From assembly GCA_963662175.1 (NCBI GenBank), contig OY759217.1:19222562-19286561 (forward strand): 64,000 bases of DNA, in the 5' to 3' direction. The DNA is from Aradus depressus. Lineage: Eukaryota > Arthropoda > Insecta > Hemiptera > Aradidae. Position numbers and translations under genes: made by a program. The number at the start of each line of letters is the position of its first letter. Position 1 is the first letter of the stretch. Shown here piece after piece: positions 1-12,700 of this stretch. The notes beneath the pieces are model-generated. The model made no database searches. It was not told the origin of the DNA and saw only the letters and a list, made by a program, of their open reading frames with translations.

Positions 1-293
1 TGGGAGTTGGGGGGTGAGGAGGGGGACATAACAGGAGGGGGGGGGACTACCATACTATATCACAATTTATTCAGAAAAAATCAAATAATATATCCCAATA
101 TTAACCTATTACCTATATCACAATATTAACTATATCTCAAAGGTGATCTAGTAGGTGTCTGTTTTTTAGTCTTAACTTAAACATTTTAACATTGTGATAT
201 AGGTAATAGGTTATTATTGAGACTTAGTTAATATGTTAATATTGAGATATAGTTAATATTGTGATATAGGTAATAGGTTAATATTGAGACTTA

Positions 294-908
294 AGGCCCG
301 GCCACACAGAAGGCGGTCTATAGCGACGGGAAGCGATATCTGACCGAGGCGGTCTGGTTGTACTACGCAATGTTGCATCATCTCTGTCAGACAGAACACG
401 GTCTCCCATTGACGGTCAGTGTTTGTCGCGACGACGAGCGATCCGCTTGCACAAAATCGCAGATTTCCCGCGTGACCGCACTCGCTGTCTACACGTGTGC
501 CACTGACCAAACGGAAATATTCATTGAAACTGTGAGTAAATACACGTATCTGTATGATAGTTCACACGAACATTATAAAAATGTGTTAAAGAAGGCTGAA
601 GCGTGGAATGAGAAACCGTTCTCCCAATTCTTCTCTCTTCTTATTGATCTGATATACCCAACATCGTATATATATCGTAGTATATTTCTTTTTGTTTGCT
701 GTCTTTCGCAAAGCTAATAATAATAGCAAGAGTTCTTCGTTTTGTAAAGAGCTCATAATACACAGAAGGATCACGACCGACTGGACCGACCGCACACAAG
801 ATATCGCGTTCTGTACACAAGATATCGCGTTCACAGTATCGCAGACTGCCGGAACGACCGCTGGATCGCTTCCCGCCGCGACAGACCGCCTTCTGTGTGG
901 CCAGGCCT
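294..908. mobile_element. PIF/Harbinger deletion derivative with TTA target duplication
   Basis: The two ends are inverted repeats: left starts AGGCCCGGCCACACAGAAGG, right ends with its near-complement. TTA flanks both ends (291-293 and 909-911), which is the Harbinger target-site signature. The interior keeps a piece of the accessory MADF/Myb-like protein but no DDE nuclease, so the copy is non-autonomous. It sits inside the foldback element at 44-985. Confidence 0.65.
358..717 (+). pseudogene. MADF/Myb-like DNA-binding protein fragment of a Harbinger element
   Basis: The 119-codon frame contains a stretch at residues about 53-87 that reads IFIETVSKY, LYDSSHEHYKN, then KKAEAWNE. This matches the N-terminal half of the MADF (Myb/SANT-like) domain: an aliphatic helix, L-[WY]D-x-S-x-x-x-Y-K-N, and K-x-x-AW-x-E. 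Harbinger transposons encode such a protein beside their nuclease. The second half of the domain is missing, and the frame runs into AT-rich sequence and a stop. Residues before about 48 look like terminal-repeat sequence read through, so the annotated start is probably not genuine. Interpreted as a relic. Confidence 0.5.
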
Positions 909-985
909 TTAGTTAATAGGTTAATATTGAGATATATTATTTAATTTTTTCTGATTAAATTGTGATAGTCTGGTAGTTCCCCCCC

Positions 986-1380
986 TCCCTCACTCTTCCC
1001 CTCCCCACCCCCCCTCCACCTACCCTCTATCTTGACTTTTTTCAAAATATTACCACCAGTCATAAGTCTGTATCCTGTACACCTGACAATGCTCTAACCA
1101 GCGAAATATATTGTGTCTTTTATATAAATATAGTGGACTTTTTGACTCGTTCTAAGTGTTTTATTCAGTAGTATTTACATTGAACTTGCACAAGATCTGT
1201 GGCGAAAACATCTCTAATAAGGACTTCTATTGACTTTCAATCAAATCGACAGGGAAGGGAAGATCAAGAGGAGGGACCTTAACTCAGAAACTCTAGTTAC
1301 TGTCAATTTAAAGTATGAGGATTCAGAAGTCCCTCAATAAGACACCTATTAATCTTCAATCAAATCGATAGATTTGTTTC
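986..1380. other. no gene; short diverged dispersed repeat
   Basis: AT-rich. Two imperfect copies of a motif (ATAAG..CTATT, then CTTTCAATCAAATCGA) lie at about 1220-1250 and 1338-1372. Related text recurs near 3.4, 15.6, 38.4, 52.0 and 52.9 kb, so this is a dispersed repeat, not a gene. Confidence 0.4.
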
Positions 1381-2460
1381 AGAGGGAGAGTGGATACTTA
1401 GTTAATTGATGAAAACTCAAAATGGAACTCTCGACTCATTACATAACTTCCTTATACTCATTTCTGAACTACCATTTTCTTTTCCTAATCCCTTGTTACA
1501 TGGCTTGAGAAGTTAAAGCAAAGGATTAACTCTGTATTTAGATCCCAGCTTTCAATCTCCTCTTTTAAAGATGGTAAACTTTTTTTTATTTTTCACCTTT
1601 AAAAATTGTATTTATCTGTCTACAAAAAAGACAAGTAAATTGAGACCTGTAGGGCCCCTGGTGAGCACCACAATGCCTTCAAGATTTCTCTGCTAGGTCT
1701 CGTGGGTGTTTTGAACCTCCTGGGAACTCGCCAGGGAACGAGAGATAAGACATGAGATGGTTTAGTGTAAAGAATTTACTCTGTAGGCGCATGTATTGAA
1801 ATCTAACACAGAACATGAGGCCGGTTCAGTCTCGTTACTGCATCATGTCCAAAAAAGTAGAAAGATGGATACATTGGAAAGTATCGAAATCAAATTGGAA
1901 AGGAGGGAGAGTGGATACTTAGAGGGAGAGTGGATACTTAGTTAATTGATGAAAACTCAAAATGGAACTCTCGACTCATTACATAACTTCCTTATACTCA
2001 TTTCTGAACTACCATTTTCTTTTCCTAATCCCTTGTTACATGGCTTGAGAAGTTAAAGCAAAGGATTAACTCTGTATTTAGATCCCAGCTTTCAATCTCC
2101 TCTTTTAAAGATGGTAAACTTTTTTTTATTTTTCACCTTTAAAAATTGTATTTATCTGTCTACAAAAAAGACAAGTAAATTGAGACCTGTAGGGCCCCTG
2201 GTGAGCACCACAATGCCTTCAAGATTTCTCTGCTAGGTCTCGTGGGTGTTTTGAACCTCCTGGGAACTCGCCAGGGAACGAGAGATAAGACATGAGATGG
2301 TTTAGTGTAAAGAATTTACTCTGTAGGCGCATGTATTGAAATCTAACACAGAACATGAGGCCGGTTCAGTCTCGTTACTGCATCATGTCCAAAAAAGTAG
2401 AAAGATGGATACATTGGAAAGTATCGAAATCAAATTGGAAAGGAGGAAGAGAGAGTCCCC
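1381..2460. repeat. 540-bp tandem duplication inside a Penelope-like element
   Basis: 1381-1920 and 1921-2460 are a head-to-tail duplication with almost no differences until the last 15 or so bases. Each copy begins AGAGGGAGAGTGGATACTTA and carries the beginning of the Penelope C-terminal frame. In the left copy that frame is broken by the duplication junction; in the right copy it continues to a stop. Confidence 0.85.
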
Positions 2461-2587
2461 CCTCCTCAACTCTAGAGAGGGGATGGGAGCTTTGTTCAGT
2501 CTCACGTACACCGTTCTCCCAGTTGTGACTCAGATGATGGACAGGGATAACTCGTCTGTCCCCATCCATGATATTTTAAATTGTTAA
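2336..2587 (+). pseudogene. Penelope-like element, C-terminal part of the ORF
   Basis: The frame reads KSN-x-EHEAGSVSLLH, then SRKMDTLESIEI, then a charged stretch and SPLLN. This is the usual end of Penelope-like reverse transcriptases, downstream of the GIY-YIG endonuclease: an H-containing segment, [GS]RK-[ML]D-x-LE-x-[IM]EI, and LLN. The upstream RT and GIY-YIG core are absent, so this is a 5'-truncated copy. The hammerhead-like motif at 2741-2794 follows about 150 bp after the stop, as expected for the 3' UTR of this class. Confidence 0.55.
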
Positions 2588-2740
2588 TGTTTTAGATTGT
2601 TATTTATTTTTATTATATTATTTAATTTTATTCAAATTTTTTTAATTTTTTATCAGGTATGTTTAATCAAAAATTGTGTTTTCAATTTAATTATTTATCT
2701 TTGCTATTTATATTACATATTAAATTAAGGTTGGTTCTTT

Positions 2741-2794
2741 TGTAGACTGCCTGAGGATGAGGGAAACCTCGAAAGCCGGCTAGCTATTACTACC
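2741..2794 (+). ncRNA. hammerhead-ribozyme-like motif (type I) in a Penelope 3' end
   Basis: In order: CTGAGGA (2751-2757, fits CUGANGA); one extra U; a stem II GAGG/CCTC closed by a GAAA loop (2759-2770); GAAA (2771-2774); a palindromic GCCGGC able to form a minimal or intermolecular stem III (2775-2780); TA as the U-H cleavage dinucleotide (2781-2782). Stem I is GC/GC next to the core, then an internal loop, then GTAG/TTAC. Penelope elements are known to carry type I hammerheads with very short stem III. The additional base after CUGANGA is a departure from the strict consensus. Self-cleavage is inferred. Confidence 0.5.
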
Positions 2795-3068
2795 AATAAA
2801 AATCAGTGAGAGGTCAGACTACCTTATATTTGACATCCTGTGAAATAATCACTTCTCACTACATCGGCCAACTTCATATTGAAATCTAGCAATGTCGTGT
2901 ATTTATGGCATGTTGTCTGTGCAGTGGAGACAAAAATGGGCATCGCATCATGTATGCGAAGGATTTTTTTACTTCCTCAGCTACGAAGGGGAAGTTATGT
3001 TATCGGTAAAAGATTCAATGCGGAGTTTTCAACGGAATTTCATGTTTTTCGATCTCTAGTTTCCAAAT

Positions 3069-3312
3069 GAGGGGGTTAGAAGCAAAGGGATGTAAGTGAC
3101 AAAAATGTAATTTCGAGATAATTACCTTCAAAGTTATAGTAACATCGTAAATTCAGGTATTACCCAGGTATTTTCCACTAGATAGCATTATTGGTACTAA
3201 CAATCGTTCTGATCATTAGCCAGTAGTCAGGGTAGGTGTCAAGGATGTTAACACACATATCTCAATTTCAGCCGATTTGTCACTTACATCCCTTTGCTTC
3301 TAACCCCCTCAA
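3069..3312. mobile_element. short inverted-repeat MITE
   Basis: About 38 bp beginning GAGGGGGTTAGAAGCAAAGG at 3069 is repeated inverted at the right end, finishing at 3312. The arms also share a second block (TTTCGAGATA on the left, TATCTCAATTTC on the right). No coding potential. I could not define a target duplication, so the superfamily is unassigned. Confidence 0.6.
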
Positions 3313-3394
3313 ATATGAAAAAAAAAAAATGTATCTCTGTGAACACGATAGAATTAATGTATTGACAGGAAATTTTATATGTGAATCCAGAACC

Positions 3395-3560
3395 CCCTAA
3401 CGACACCTACTATAAGTATTTAGGAGCCCCTGTGTAAGACAACTATTGAATATTAGCGCAAACGGTCGACTGGTTTTGGAGGGGGTGCGAAAAGTTAATT
3501 GATTAATTTGTTCTGGGGAAGTATTTTTCCGGTGTTTCCCGGATGACTTTTTTATACACA
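3395..3560 (-). repeat. dispersed repeat A, copy 1
   Basis: The reverse complement matches 15497-15600 and 51860-51970: a CTTCCCCA block, AATTAATCAAT, AACCAGTCGACCGTTTGCGC, then a TTACATAGG..CTCCTAAAT block. No inverted ends or coding capacity are visible. Confidence 0.55.
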
Positions 3561-3716
3561 ATAATTCCGACAATATAAACATATCGATCCATTTTTTTTT
3601 TTCCTTTTCAAAATAGATTAAAACTAAAACGTCCTTCCTTCCGGAGTCCTATATTTACCTGCCAGTTCAACGGTTGCGTGCGTATTTTCACTTTCCAAAA
3701 TCATGCCCCTGAAAAA

Positions 3717-6700
3717 TTATAAGTAACGATCAATGAGAACAAATTGTATCAGATTTTTCAAAATATAATTTGAAGATATTATGATAGCGTACGTCTCAAC
3801 AAACAAAGCGGCTAACAGCTGGTCAGCAGTTATCCAAACCTTGGACCCGAGCCTTCTTGAACGCTCTAAAATTGACTTTTCTATTTGATTCAGCAATGAC
3901 ATCACTTCTCCTCCTTCGACACCCAACTGCTCTCGCCATTTCTAGAAATTAATAATTAGACATAGAGTTAGCTAAGTATACTTATACGATATAATATTAT
4001 TATAATTATACCAATAATCTTAAAATTTATACCTTATATTTTAACTCAACCTAACTCAAAAATTTTCGTTTTTCACGTTAAGACGTTTGTCGGTCAAAAA
4101 TTGTCCATATTTTTACTAGAAAAAGGATCTAATGCAAAATAATGGATATTGTTCATCAATAAAAATATATAAGTATGTTAATTTTTGAAAAGCATTAATT
4201 TTCTTGCGGAAACAGAGACCTAAGCTCACTAGGTCACTGTTCCGGTAAAGGTGCGATATATATATATATATATATGTTAGGTTTTATGAATCATGCCCGG
4301 GCTTCAACTACGAGGTCATATCGCCTACTACCAGAGCGCTCTTTCGTCACTCGGGTGGACATGAGCCCGACTCTACTGTGGGAGTCCTAAATTTTGCCTA
4401 CCCTAAATTTTTATTCACATAGGGCAGGGGTCTTTAACGAGTACCTGCCATCGCACAGGCTCGGGACCATCGACCATGACTTAAGTTTAAGCGTGCTTAA
4501 GTTTATTTTACCTCCCAGATAAAATAAACTAAGGGCCTCGGATTAAAACTACAAAAAAGAAGAAAGCAATTTATTGGTCCGGCATTCAAGTGGCTTTCAC
4601 AAAAATTGCAATTTATGTATATAAGAGAAGAAATACAGAATCTTACTATTACAAAAATATCTAAAATTATAATAATAAAGGAAAGTTTATTATTTTATTT
4701 TAACTATTTTTTTATTTTTTCTTAATGGCTTTTATAACGGTGCAAAAATAGCTAATTGTTTACAAAAAAATTGTATATTTATGTGGGATTAGACAGTATA
4801 AAAGTTAGACAAGTTCTTCGTTTTTATTTATTGTCTTAGAAACCATTTGTTTAATTTCTGTTTATATGTATGTTTGTTTGAGATTTTTAAGGTTCGCTCA
4901 ACTTAAAAATATAGACTATGTAGGATCTCAAAATTTCGAAGGTAATAGGGGTTGTGGGGAGTCCAAAATTTAATAGGAGTGCTAGCAATTCAAGGGTTGA
5001 TCGGATTTATTATTCAAGTGTGTGTTGAGATCTCGTCGAGATAGGTTGTGTTGTGAGCTCTCTGAAAATTGGAATTACCGATAGACCAGGGAGTAACCTT
5101 TAATTTCTTTCTATATATACTTATTTATTTGTTTTGTTATTGTTTTTCTTTTTTCTTTTTCTTTTTCTTTTCTTTGGTTGTATTTGTTTTTCTCTTTTTT
5201 CGCTGTGTACACTACGTATTTTTCTCCTACGTGTATTAACTCTACACAGCTGGTTTTTGAACAATAATGAATCTTCCCCCGGATATCGTTAAAATGAAAA
5301 GAAGAAAAAGATGCCTAGACAGCTTACTAAAAGAAATAGACCCCCAAGCAAAAGGTTCACATGTGGAACCTGTCCCAAATTTTCTAGTAATTTCTAGAGA
5401 TGGAGAAGGCGACCTCCTCAAAGTCTCACCTTTTCTCATTAATAAAGCTATAATAGGAGCTGTGGGTGAAGTGAAACATATAAAGAAGTTGAGAAACGGG
5501 ACACTACTTGTAGAGACAAAAAATACTAGTCAATCCAGAAAGTTATTACAAATGACTTCCTTCTATGATCAGGTCCAAATTAAAGTAGAACCCCATCGTA
5601 CTTTAAATAGTTCAAAAGGGATTATTACATGTTTTGATTTAGCAGACTTTTCTGATGAAGAAATTCATAAAGAATTGGAAGCACAATTAGTCACTAGTGT
5701 AAAAAGAATAATTTCAAAAAAGACTGGTGTACCTACCAACACAAACAGTTTCATTATCACTTTCTCTATCCCAGTAGTTCCAGAAATACTGAAAGTAGGT
5801 TTCTACTCTGTGAAGGTCAGGAAATTCATACCATCCCCGATGAGATGTTTTTCATGTTTTCAATACGGTCATATTAAATTTAACTGTAAAAAAAACCCTA
5901 TTTGTGATAAGTGTAGCCTACCTTTACACGAAGGAGCACCCTGCACTAGAGATTTGTTTTGTGCCAACTGCGGTGGTAAACATTCGTGTTGGTCCAGAGA
6001 ATGTCCCAGATATCTCCAAGAGATTGCCATCAAAGAGATACAAGTAACAGAAAAGATACCCTATGGGAACGCTAAAAAATTATATAAAGAAAGACAGGCT
6101 CCAACCTTTAGTAAGTCCTATGCTCAGAAGGTAGGAAATGAAACAGAAAGTAAAGAATCTTTATTTAAATTTGGATCAGAGCGAACTTGGCAGAAGCCTC
6201 GAGTCGCTGACATGGCTGTTCAGACTGAAAACATACTAACAGATAACATTGATAAAACAAAAACCCCCAAATCCCTCCCACCTAGATCAAGTGCTGGCTC
6301 TCCCCCCACCACCACCCCCTCCCTTCCCATCCCATTACCCCTCCCCTCAACCTCCCCCCCTCCCCTTCCCTCTCGTCCCCAATCCAGTGTTCTCTCTGAC
6401 GGGGACACATCAGATACTTCCCTTATGGAGGTCTCAGCAGAGCCTCCCAAGGTTAAACCAGTAACAATCTATCTTAAAGACATAAATAAGAAAAAGAAAT
6501 ACAAAAAAGAGAGAAATGCCAACACTGCTATTGATAGTGGCAGTGGCACATAATAAGAATACTATTATTACTATGACAGGAATACTAATATATAGGAATA
6601 CTAATATATATAGGAATACTAATATTACTAAGTCCCTCCTGCTTATCCTCAATAGAATTATTATCCTCTACACCCCGTCCCTATTACCATTGAGTTGTAT

Positions 6701-9700
6701 TTTATTAAATAAGATATCTAACCATTATTACATATCCTTGGAACCTCTCATGATTGTTAGCAATGAAGGTGAATTCGTGATTACATTATGTACTTATATT
6801 ATTATTAATCTTTACCCATCCCATTATCATACTCACCTTATTGGCCTTTTTACTGTAACCATTTATTTAGCCAAAGTTTTTCTTACATCTTCCATATATT
6901 CTTCTATCTTTAAAGTATGAATCACATAACAAATCTCCTGCAGTGGAATTGTAATGGTATCTGGCAACAATTAGCGGAAGCGAAGTTACTAATAAATCCC
7001 AATGAATACTTTTCACCAGCAGCTCTTCGTCGGCGCGAAACTCCTCACCTCCCCTATTCATCCCAATGGCACTTAAAGTAATACAGTGGAATTGCAACGG
7101 ATACAGAACCCACCATCCCGAGGCACAGTTGCTCATCCAGGAAGAGAGTCCTGCCTGCTTCTGTCTGCAAGAGACGCGCCTCACAGACACCCATCCTGTC
7201 AATATCCCAAATTTTGACGTTCACCGCTGTGACGGACCCGTCGAGGGTCACGGCGGCGTCCTGAACCTCATATTAAATACAATAGCAGCTGAAATGTTAA
7301 CACTCAATACTGAACTCCAAGCTGTAGCAACCAGACTCCATACTGATCATCCCTTCACCTTATGCAATATTTACATTTCACCATCTGAAAACCCTTCGGA
7401 GAACGAACTTACTAACCTTATAGATCAGCTACCAAGACCCGTACTTTTAGTGGGTGACTTTAATAGCCACAACACTCTCTGGGGATCGATGACGAACTCC
7501 CCCAGAGGGACACTGCTTGAGAGAGTCTTTGACTCCAAAAAATTACTTGTCTTGAACAGCGGAGAGCCAACTTACCTTAGTCCTGCTTACGGAACCTTCT
7601 CAGCAATAGACCTAAGTGCATGCTCCAGATCCCTGGCTACGGATGCACAATGGATCCCACTGCCCGATCAATATAACAGTGACCACTTCCCTGCATTAAC
7701 ACTGATAAAGAGCGAAGTAGAGTTGACTGGAAGGAGAAGACGATGGGTCGTGGAACAGGCGGATTGGGACCTATACAAAACCCTAATGGTAAGGGACAGC
7801 CAATGGTCAATGGACCCGGAAGAAAACTGCGCGTCTCTCGAGAATATCATCCTCTCTGCAGCAAGGGAAGCGATTCCCAGAACGTCTGATCAATATAAAA
7901 GAAAGCCTCTTCCCTGGTTTAATAATGAGTGTAAAACAAGTATAAGGAATAGAAGAAGAGCTCTCAGAAAGTTCAAGGAAAACATGACAGGAACCAACCT
8001 CATAGAGTACAAAAAACTAAAATCCATCAGCAGGAAAGTTATAAAAGAGAGTAAAATGAGTTGCTGGAGAGACTATATCTCAGGCATCAACTCATCTACT
8101 CCCTCAGAACAAGTATGGAAAAAGATAAGAGCAATCTCGGGAAAAAAAGTAACTCCACAAATTATACTCGAAATAAACAGAAAACTCTGTTCTAATCAAA
8201 AACAAGTAGCCAACCGACTTGCTGAAACCTTTTCACTATCCGAACTAATACCAGACCCATCATTTGTTGAATACAAGCATAAAGAAGAAAAAAAAGACAT
8301 CATCTTCACTTCAGTTGACAACAATGAAGACTACAATATACCATTTAGCACGTGGGAACTCGAAACAGCCTTAAGAAAACTTAAAGGTAAATCTCCTGGT
8401 CCCGATAACATCGTATATAAAATGGTTAAAAATCTTCCTACAGAAATCTTACAAGCCTTACTCCAATTATATAACCAGATATGGGCAACTGGGATATTCC
8501 CAAGAAGATGGAAAGAATCTTACATTATACCCATACTCAAGCCTGGAAAAGATAAACGAGACCCTTCTAGCTATCGCCCCATCTCGCTCTCTTGCTGCCT
8601 CTGCAAGATCATGGAAAGGATGGTCAACAGGAGACTCTCGTGGAAGCTAGAGAACGAAAAGTTACTTTCTAACCTACAATGTGGCTTCCGGAAGAGGAGA
8701 TCAACGGTCGATAACCTGGTAAAAATAGAAGCCGTACTACAGGATGCATTCATCAACAAACAAGAAGCTGTAGGAATTTTTTTTGACATCACAAAAGCTT
8801 TCGATACAACATGGCGCTATGACATCTTAAAGACTCTGTCTGCCTGGGGATTCAGAGGTAGTCTCCCAATTTTCATAAAAGGCTTCCTCACACGCCGCTC
8901 CTTCCGAGTATTACTAGGTAACACTCTGTCAAGCTCAAAAACGCAAAACCAAGGAGTACCACAGGGAAGTGTTCTAAGCACTACCCTCTTCATGATCGCT
9001 ATAAACAAAATTGACCAATGCCTAACAAAAAACGTACAAGGATTTCTCTACGCAGATGACTTCGCCATAATATGTAGAGGACACAACATGAAAAATGTCC
9101 AGTCGAACCTCCAAAACACAGTCAACAAAATACAAAGGTGGTCGCAAGAAACAGGACTAAGAGTCTCCTTGGACAAGACCTGCTGCGTTCACTTTCACCG
9201 GAAAAGAAACGTTCTATCAAATCCTGTAATAACATTTGAAAGTACCCCCATACGCTATGTCAATCAAGTCCGTTTCCTGGGAGTAATTCTGGACTCCAAA
9301 TTAAACTGGACAGCCCATATCAAGTACCTAAAGGAAAAATGCTCGAATTCCATGAAAATCCTTTATCTTTTGAGCAGTTTGGACTGGGGCTCTGATAGAG
9401 CAACATTGATCAAGATATACAAAGCCATCATATGTTCCAAAATGGACTACTGTTGTTTCGTGTACGGATCCGCGAGGAAATCCTACCTGGAAATACTCGA
9501 CGCCATCCATCATAAAGGTATCCGTGTCGCAACAGGAGCATTTAGAACAAGCCCTATAGCGAGTATTTGTACTGAATCCAGCATTTGTCCCCTAATATTC
9601 CGGAGGCATTTATTGGGGTCAAGATACATGGCCAAAGTATACTCCGATCCTGAGCATCTTTGCTACAAATATATATTTAAGGCTAAATATCAAGGACTGT

Positions 9701-12700
9701 ACAACACCGCGAAAAACCCTACACTGCCTCTAAGGATCCGGCTGAAAAGCGTCATAACCCAACTGGAAGAAGTTCCCAGAATCACAGAGCATCAAGTAAC
9801 ACCTTGTTGGATCTTTCCGAGACCCAATTGCTGTACTGAACTACTGAAAGTATCTGCCGCGAGAGGAGCTGGTGTATATCTACCACAACTGTACGCCCTA
9901 CTAGAGCAAACGGAAGGAGCCCGAGTATTATATACCGATGGATCGAAAACGAATGATTCAACATCCTGTGCATACATAGATGGCAATGAGGTGAGAAAGT
10001 TCAAACTACATCCTCTCAGCAGTATATTTACTGCAGAACTGACGGCAATCTATCATGCTCTATATCATTCCTTGGTTGCCCCAGAAAAACATATAGCTAT
10101 TTGCACAGACTCATTGAGCTCAATGCTTGCCATTGACAATATGTACAGCGATCACCCATTAGTATATAAGATTCAGAACTGTGTCTATCAGCTGAAAGAA
10201 ATGGGGAAAGAGGTCACTTTCGTCTGGGTCCCAGGTCACTCGGGGATCCCGGGTAACGAAAGGGCAGATCGTGCGGCAGAGGAAGCGCATAGTCTCCTTG
10301 AAGTGGTCCCCACTCGTCTCTCCGCCCGGGAATACGCTAAACCACTAGCCACAAATATATATGACAGCTGGCAGTCTATGTGGAGCGAAATACAAGACAA
10401 CAAATTGAAAATGATCAAGAGATCTGTAACCAATTGGAAGTCCTGCTATCGGAAGAACAGAAGAGAAGAGGTGTGTATCGCACGACTCAGGATAGGACAC
10501 AGCCGCCTAACTCACGGGTACCTGATCAACAGAGAGGATCCCCCCATCTGTCCCACCTGCAACGTGCAAATAACAGTCCGCCACATCTTTGAAGACTGTC
10601 TTAGATACCGGGGACTCCTGGAAATACACGGCGTTCCCGGGAATGTCTCCGAAGCACTAGGGGATGATAAGAATACCATAAACAAAGTAATTAATTTTAT
10701 TAAAGAAGCTGAACTTACTTCTAAAATATAAGTAGTAGAAAAAAAAAATAATAACAATAATATAATATGTATATAATATACATATACGAAAAAAAAAAAA
10801 ACAATAATAATAATAATAAAAAAAAAAAATAATAAAAAAATAATAATATTAATAAAAAAAATATATATATATATAAAAAATAATAATAAAAAAAAAAAAT
10901 AAAAAAAAAAAAAAAATGAATAATAAGATTATGCGTATAAAACGACATTTACATATATACTACTAATGATATACAAAACATGTAAAAGTTGGTTCCTGAG
11001 CCGATATATGTGCCTCTAACGAGTGTAAGAAAGACGGGCGTAAATGACCATAGCAGTTGAGCGCCCTCATTCCCTAATTATTCAATTCGGATTTATTATC
11101 TATTATTAGGTAATAACCTAGTGCAACATAGGTTACGTGGGATCTTAACATTTGGAAGGGAAGGGGGAGTCGTGGGAGGGGACAGAAACATAAAATTGGT
11201 ACTAGCTCTAACAGTTGATCGTATATTGATGAAACTGGCTAAGTATTTCAAGAATGACCCAACTTAACATTTGGAAGGGAAGGGGGAGTCGTGGGAGGGG
11301 ACAGAAACATAAAATTGGTACTAGCTCTAACAGTTGATCGTATATTGATGAAACTGGCTAAGTATTTCAAGAATGACCCAACTTAACATTTGGAAGGGAA
11401 GGGGGAGTCGTGGGAGGGGACAGAAACATAAAATTGGTACTAGCTCTAACAGTTGATCGTATATTGATGAAACTGGCTAAGTATTTCAAGAATGACCCAA
11501 CTTAACATTTGGAAGGGAAGGGGGAGTCGTGGGAGGGGACAGAAACATAAAATTGGTACTAGCTCTAACAGTTGATCGTATATTGATGAAACTGGCTAAG
11601 TATTTCAAGAATGACCCAACTTAACATTTGGAAGGGAAGGGGGAGTCGTGGGAGGGGACAGAAACATAAAATTGGTACTAGCTCTAACAGTTGATCGTAT
11701 ATTGATGAAACTGGCTAAGTATTTCAAGAATGACCCAACTTAACATTTGGAAGGGAAGGGGGAGTCGTGGGAGGGGACAGAAACATAAAATTGGTACTAG
11801 CTCTAACAGTTGATCGTATATTGATGAAACTGGCTAAGTATTTCAAGAATGACCCAACTTAACATTTGGAAGGGAAGGGGGAGTCGTGGGAGGGGACAGA
11901 AACATAAAATTGGTACTAGCTCTAACAGTTGATCGTATATTGATGAAACTGGCTAAGTATTTCAAGAATGACCCAACTTAACATTTGGAAGGGAAGGGGG
12001 AGTCGTGGGAGGGGACAGAAACATAAAATTGGTACTAGCTCTAACAGTTGATCGTATATTGATGAAACTGGCTAAGTATTTCAAGAATGACCCAACTTAA
12101 ACTATAGGTCGTGAGGCATATCAACATTTTGTACGATCGCAAGTGTTAATGGCTGTTATAACAATCCACCAATATCTAGATGTAACTTAACTTATTTTGA
12201 TTACCCGGATTTCACTCTGAACATTTCTTTTTTTAATATCGTTAAATCAGATAATTGCTATATTCGGTGTGGATTTAAAAAGCTTCTCGAAAAAATTAAT
12301 CTTCCAGCAAAATCTCAATTTTGAATTTTTTGGACTGATAAGCCCCTGAACGATCCTTTGAGTTCACTGAACAACTTACGCCCAGAAATGACAATTTCTG
12401 AGCAGTTCAGTTCTATATTTAATATATACATTTATTGTTTGATGAAATGAGCCGATATGACCCACTATCAGTGGTACTTGGCAATGCACGGGAAATTCAT
12501 TACTATCTTACGATTTCGACACTTTCCTAAATTCATTTACTATCATGATATTGGAAGAATATATTTTATCAACGAATATATTTTGCATCTTAATTATTAA
12601 AATTCTGGAAGTATGTATTTACATTTTAAAATTCAAAATTATAATGAGTTTAATAAAGTTCTGAATAATAAATATTAGTGCCAATAGGGAAAAAATCGAT

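Larger units (their letters stand above)
44..985. mobile_element. AT-rich foldback element hosting a nested Harbinger insertion
   Basis: The segment at about 46-115 is the reverse complement, with scattered mismatches, of about 915-985. The arms start at ACTACC and continue through the TCACAATTTA and AATATATC regions. G-runs outside the left arm match C-runs outside the right arm, so the inverted repeat may extend to the window edge. The inner arm at 120-290 is built of degenerate short repeats around TTAATATTGAGATATAG. No transposase is visible in the outer element, so it reads as a non-autonomous foldback/MITE split by the insertion at 294-908. Confidence 0.6.
5267..10916 (+). mobile_element. 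I-like non-LTR retrotransposon, both ORFs intact
   Basis: Two long ORFs in LINE order: a zinc-knuckle protein (5267-6553) and an endonuclease-RT-RNase H polyprotein (7066-10731). They are followed by an AAT/A-rich tail (about 10740-10916). An RNase H domain after the RT and three CCHC knuckles in ORF1 are typical of the I group. No stop or frameshift interrupts either ORF, so the copy may be young. The 5' boundary and target duplication could not be determined. Same-strand insertion is reversed relative to the host gene: the LINE is plus, the nucleoside hydrolase is minus. Confidence 0.85.

Noticed and set aside
10721..10948. 75-codon Phe/Tyr/Ile-rich minus frame
   Set aside because: Low-complexity complement of the LINE A/AAT tail.
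11144..12095. CRISPR-like array
   Set aside because: The units are contiguous without variable spacers, in a eukaryotic intron; it is an ordinary tandem repeat.
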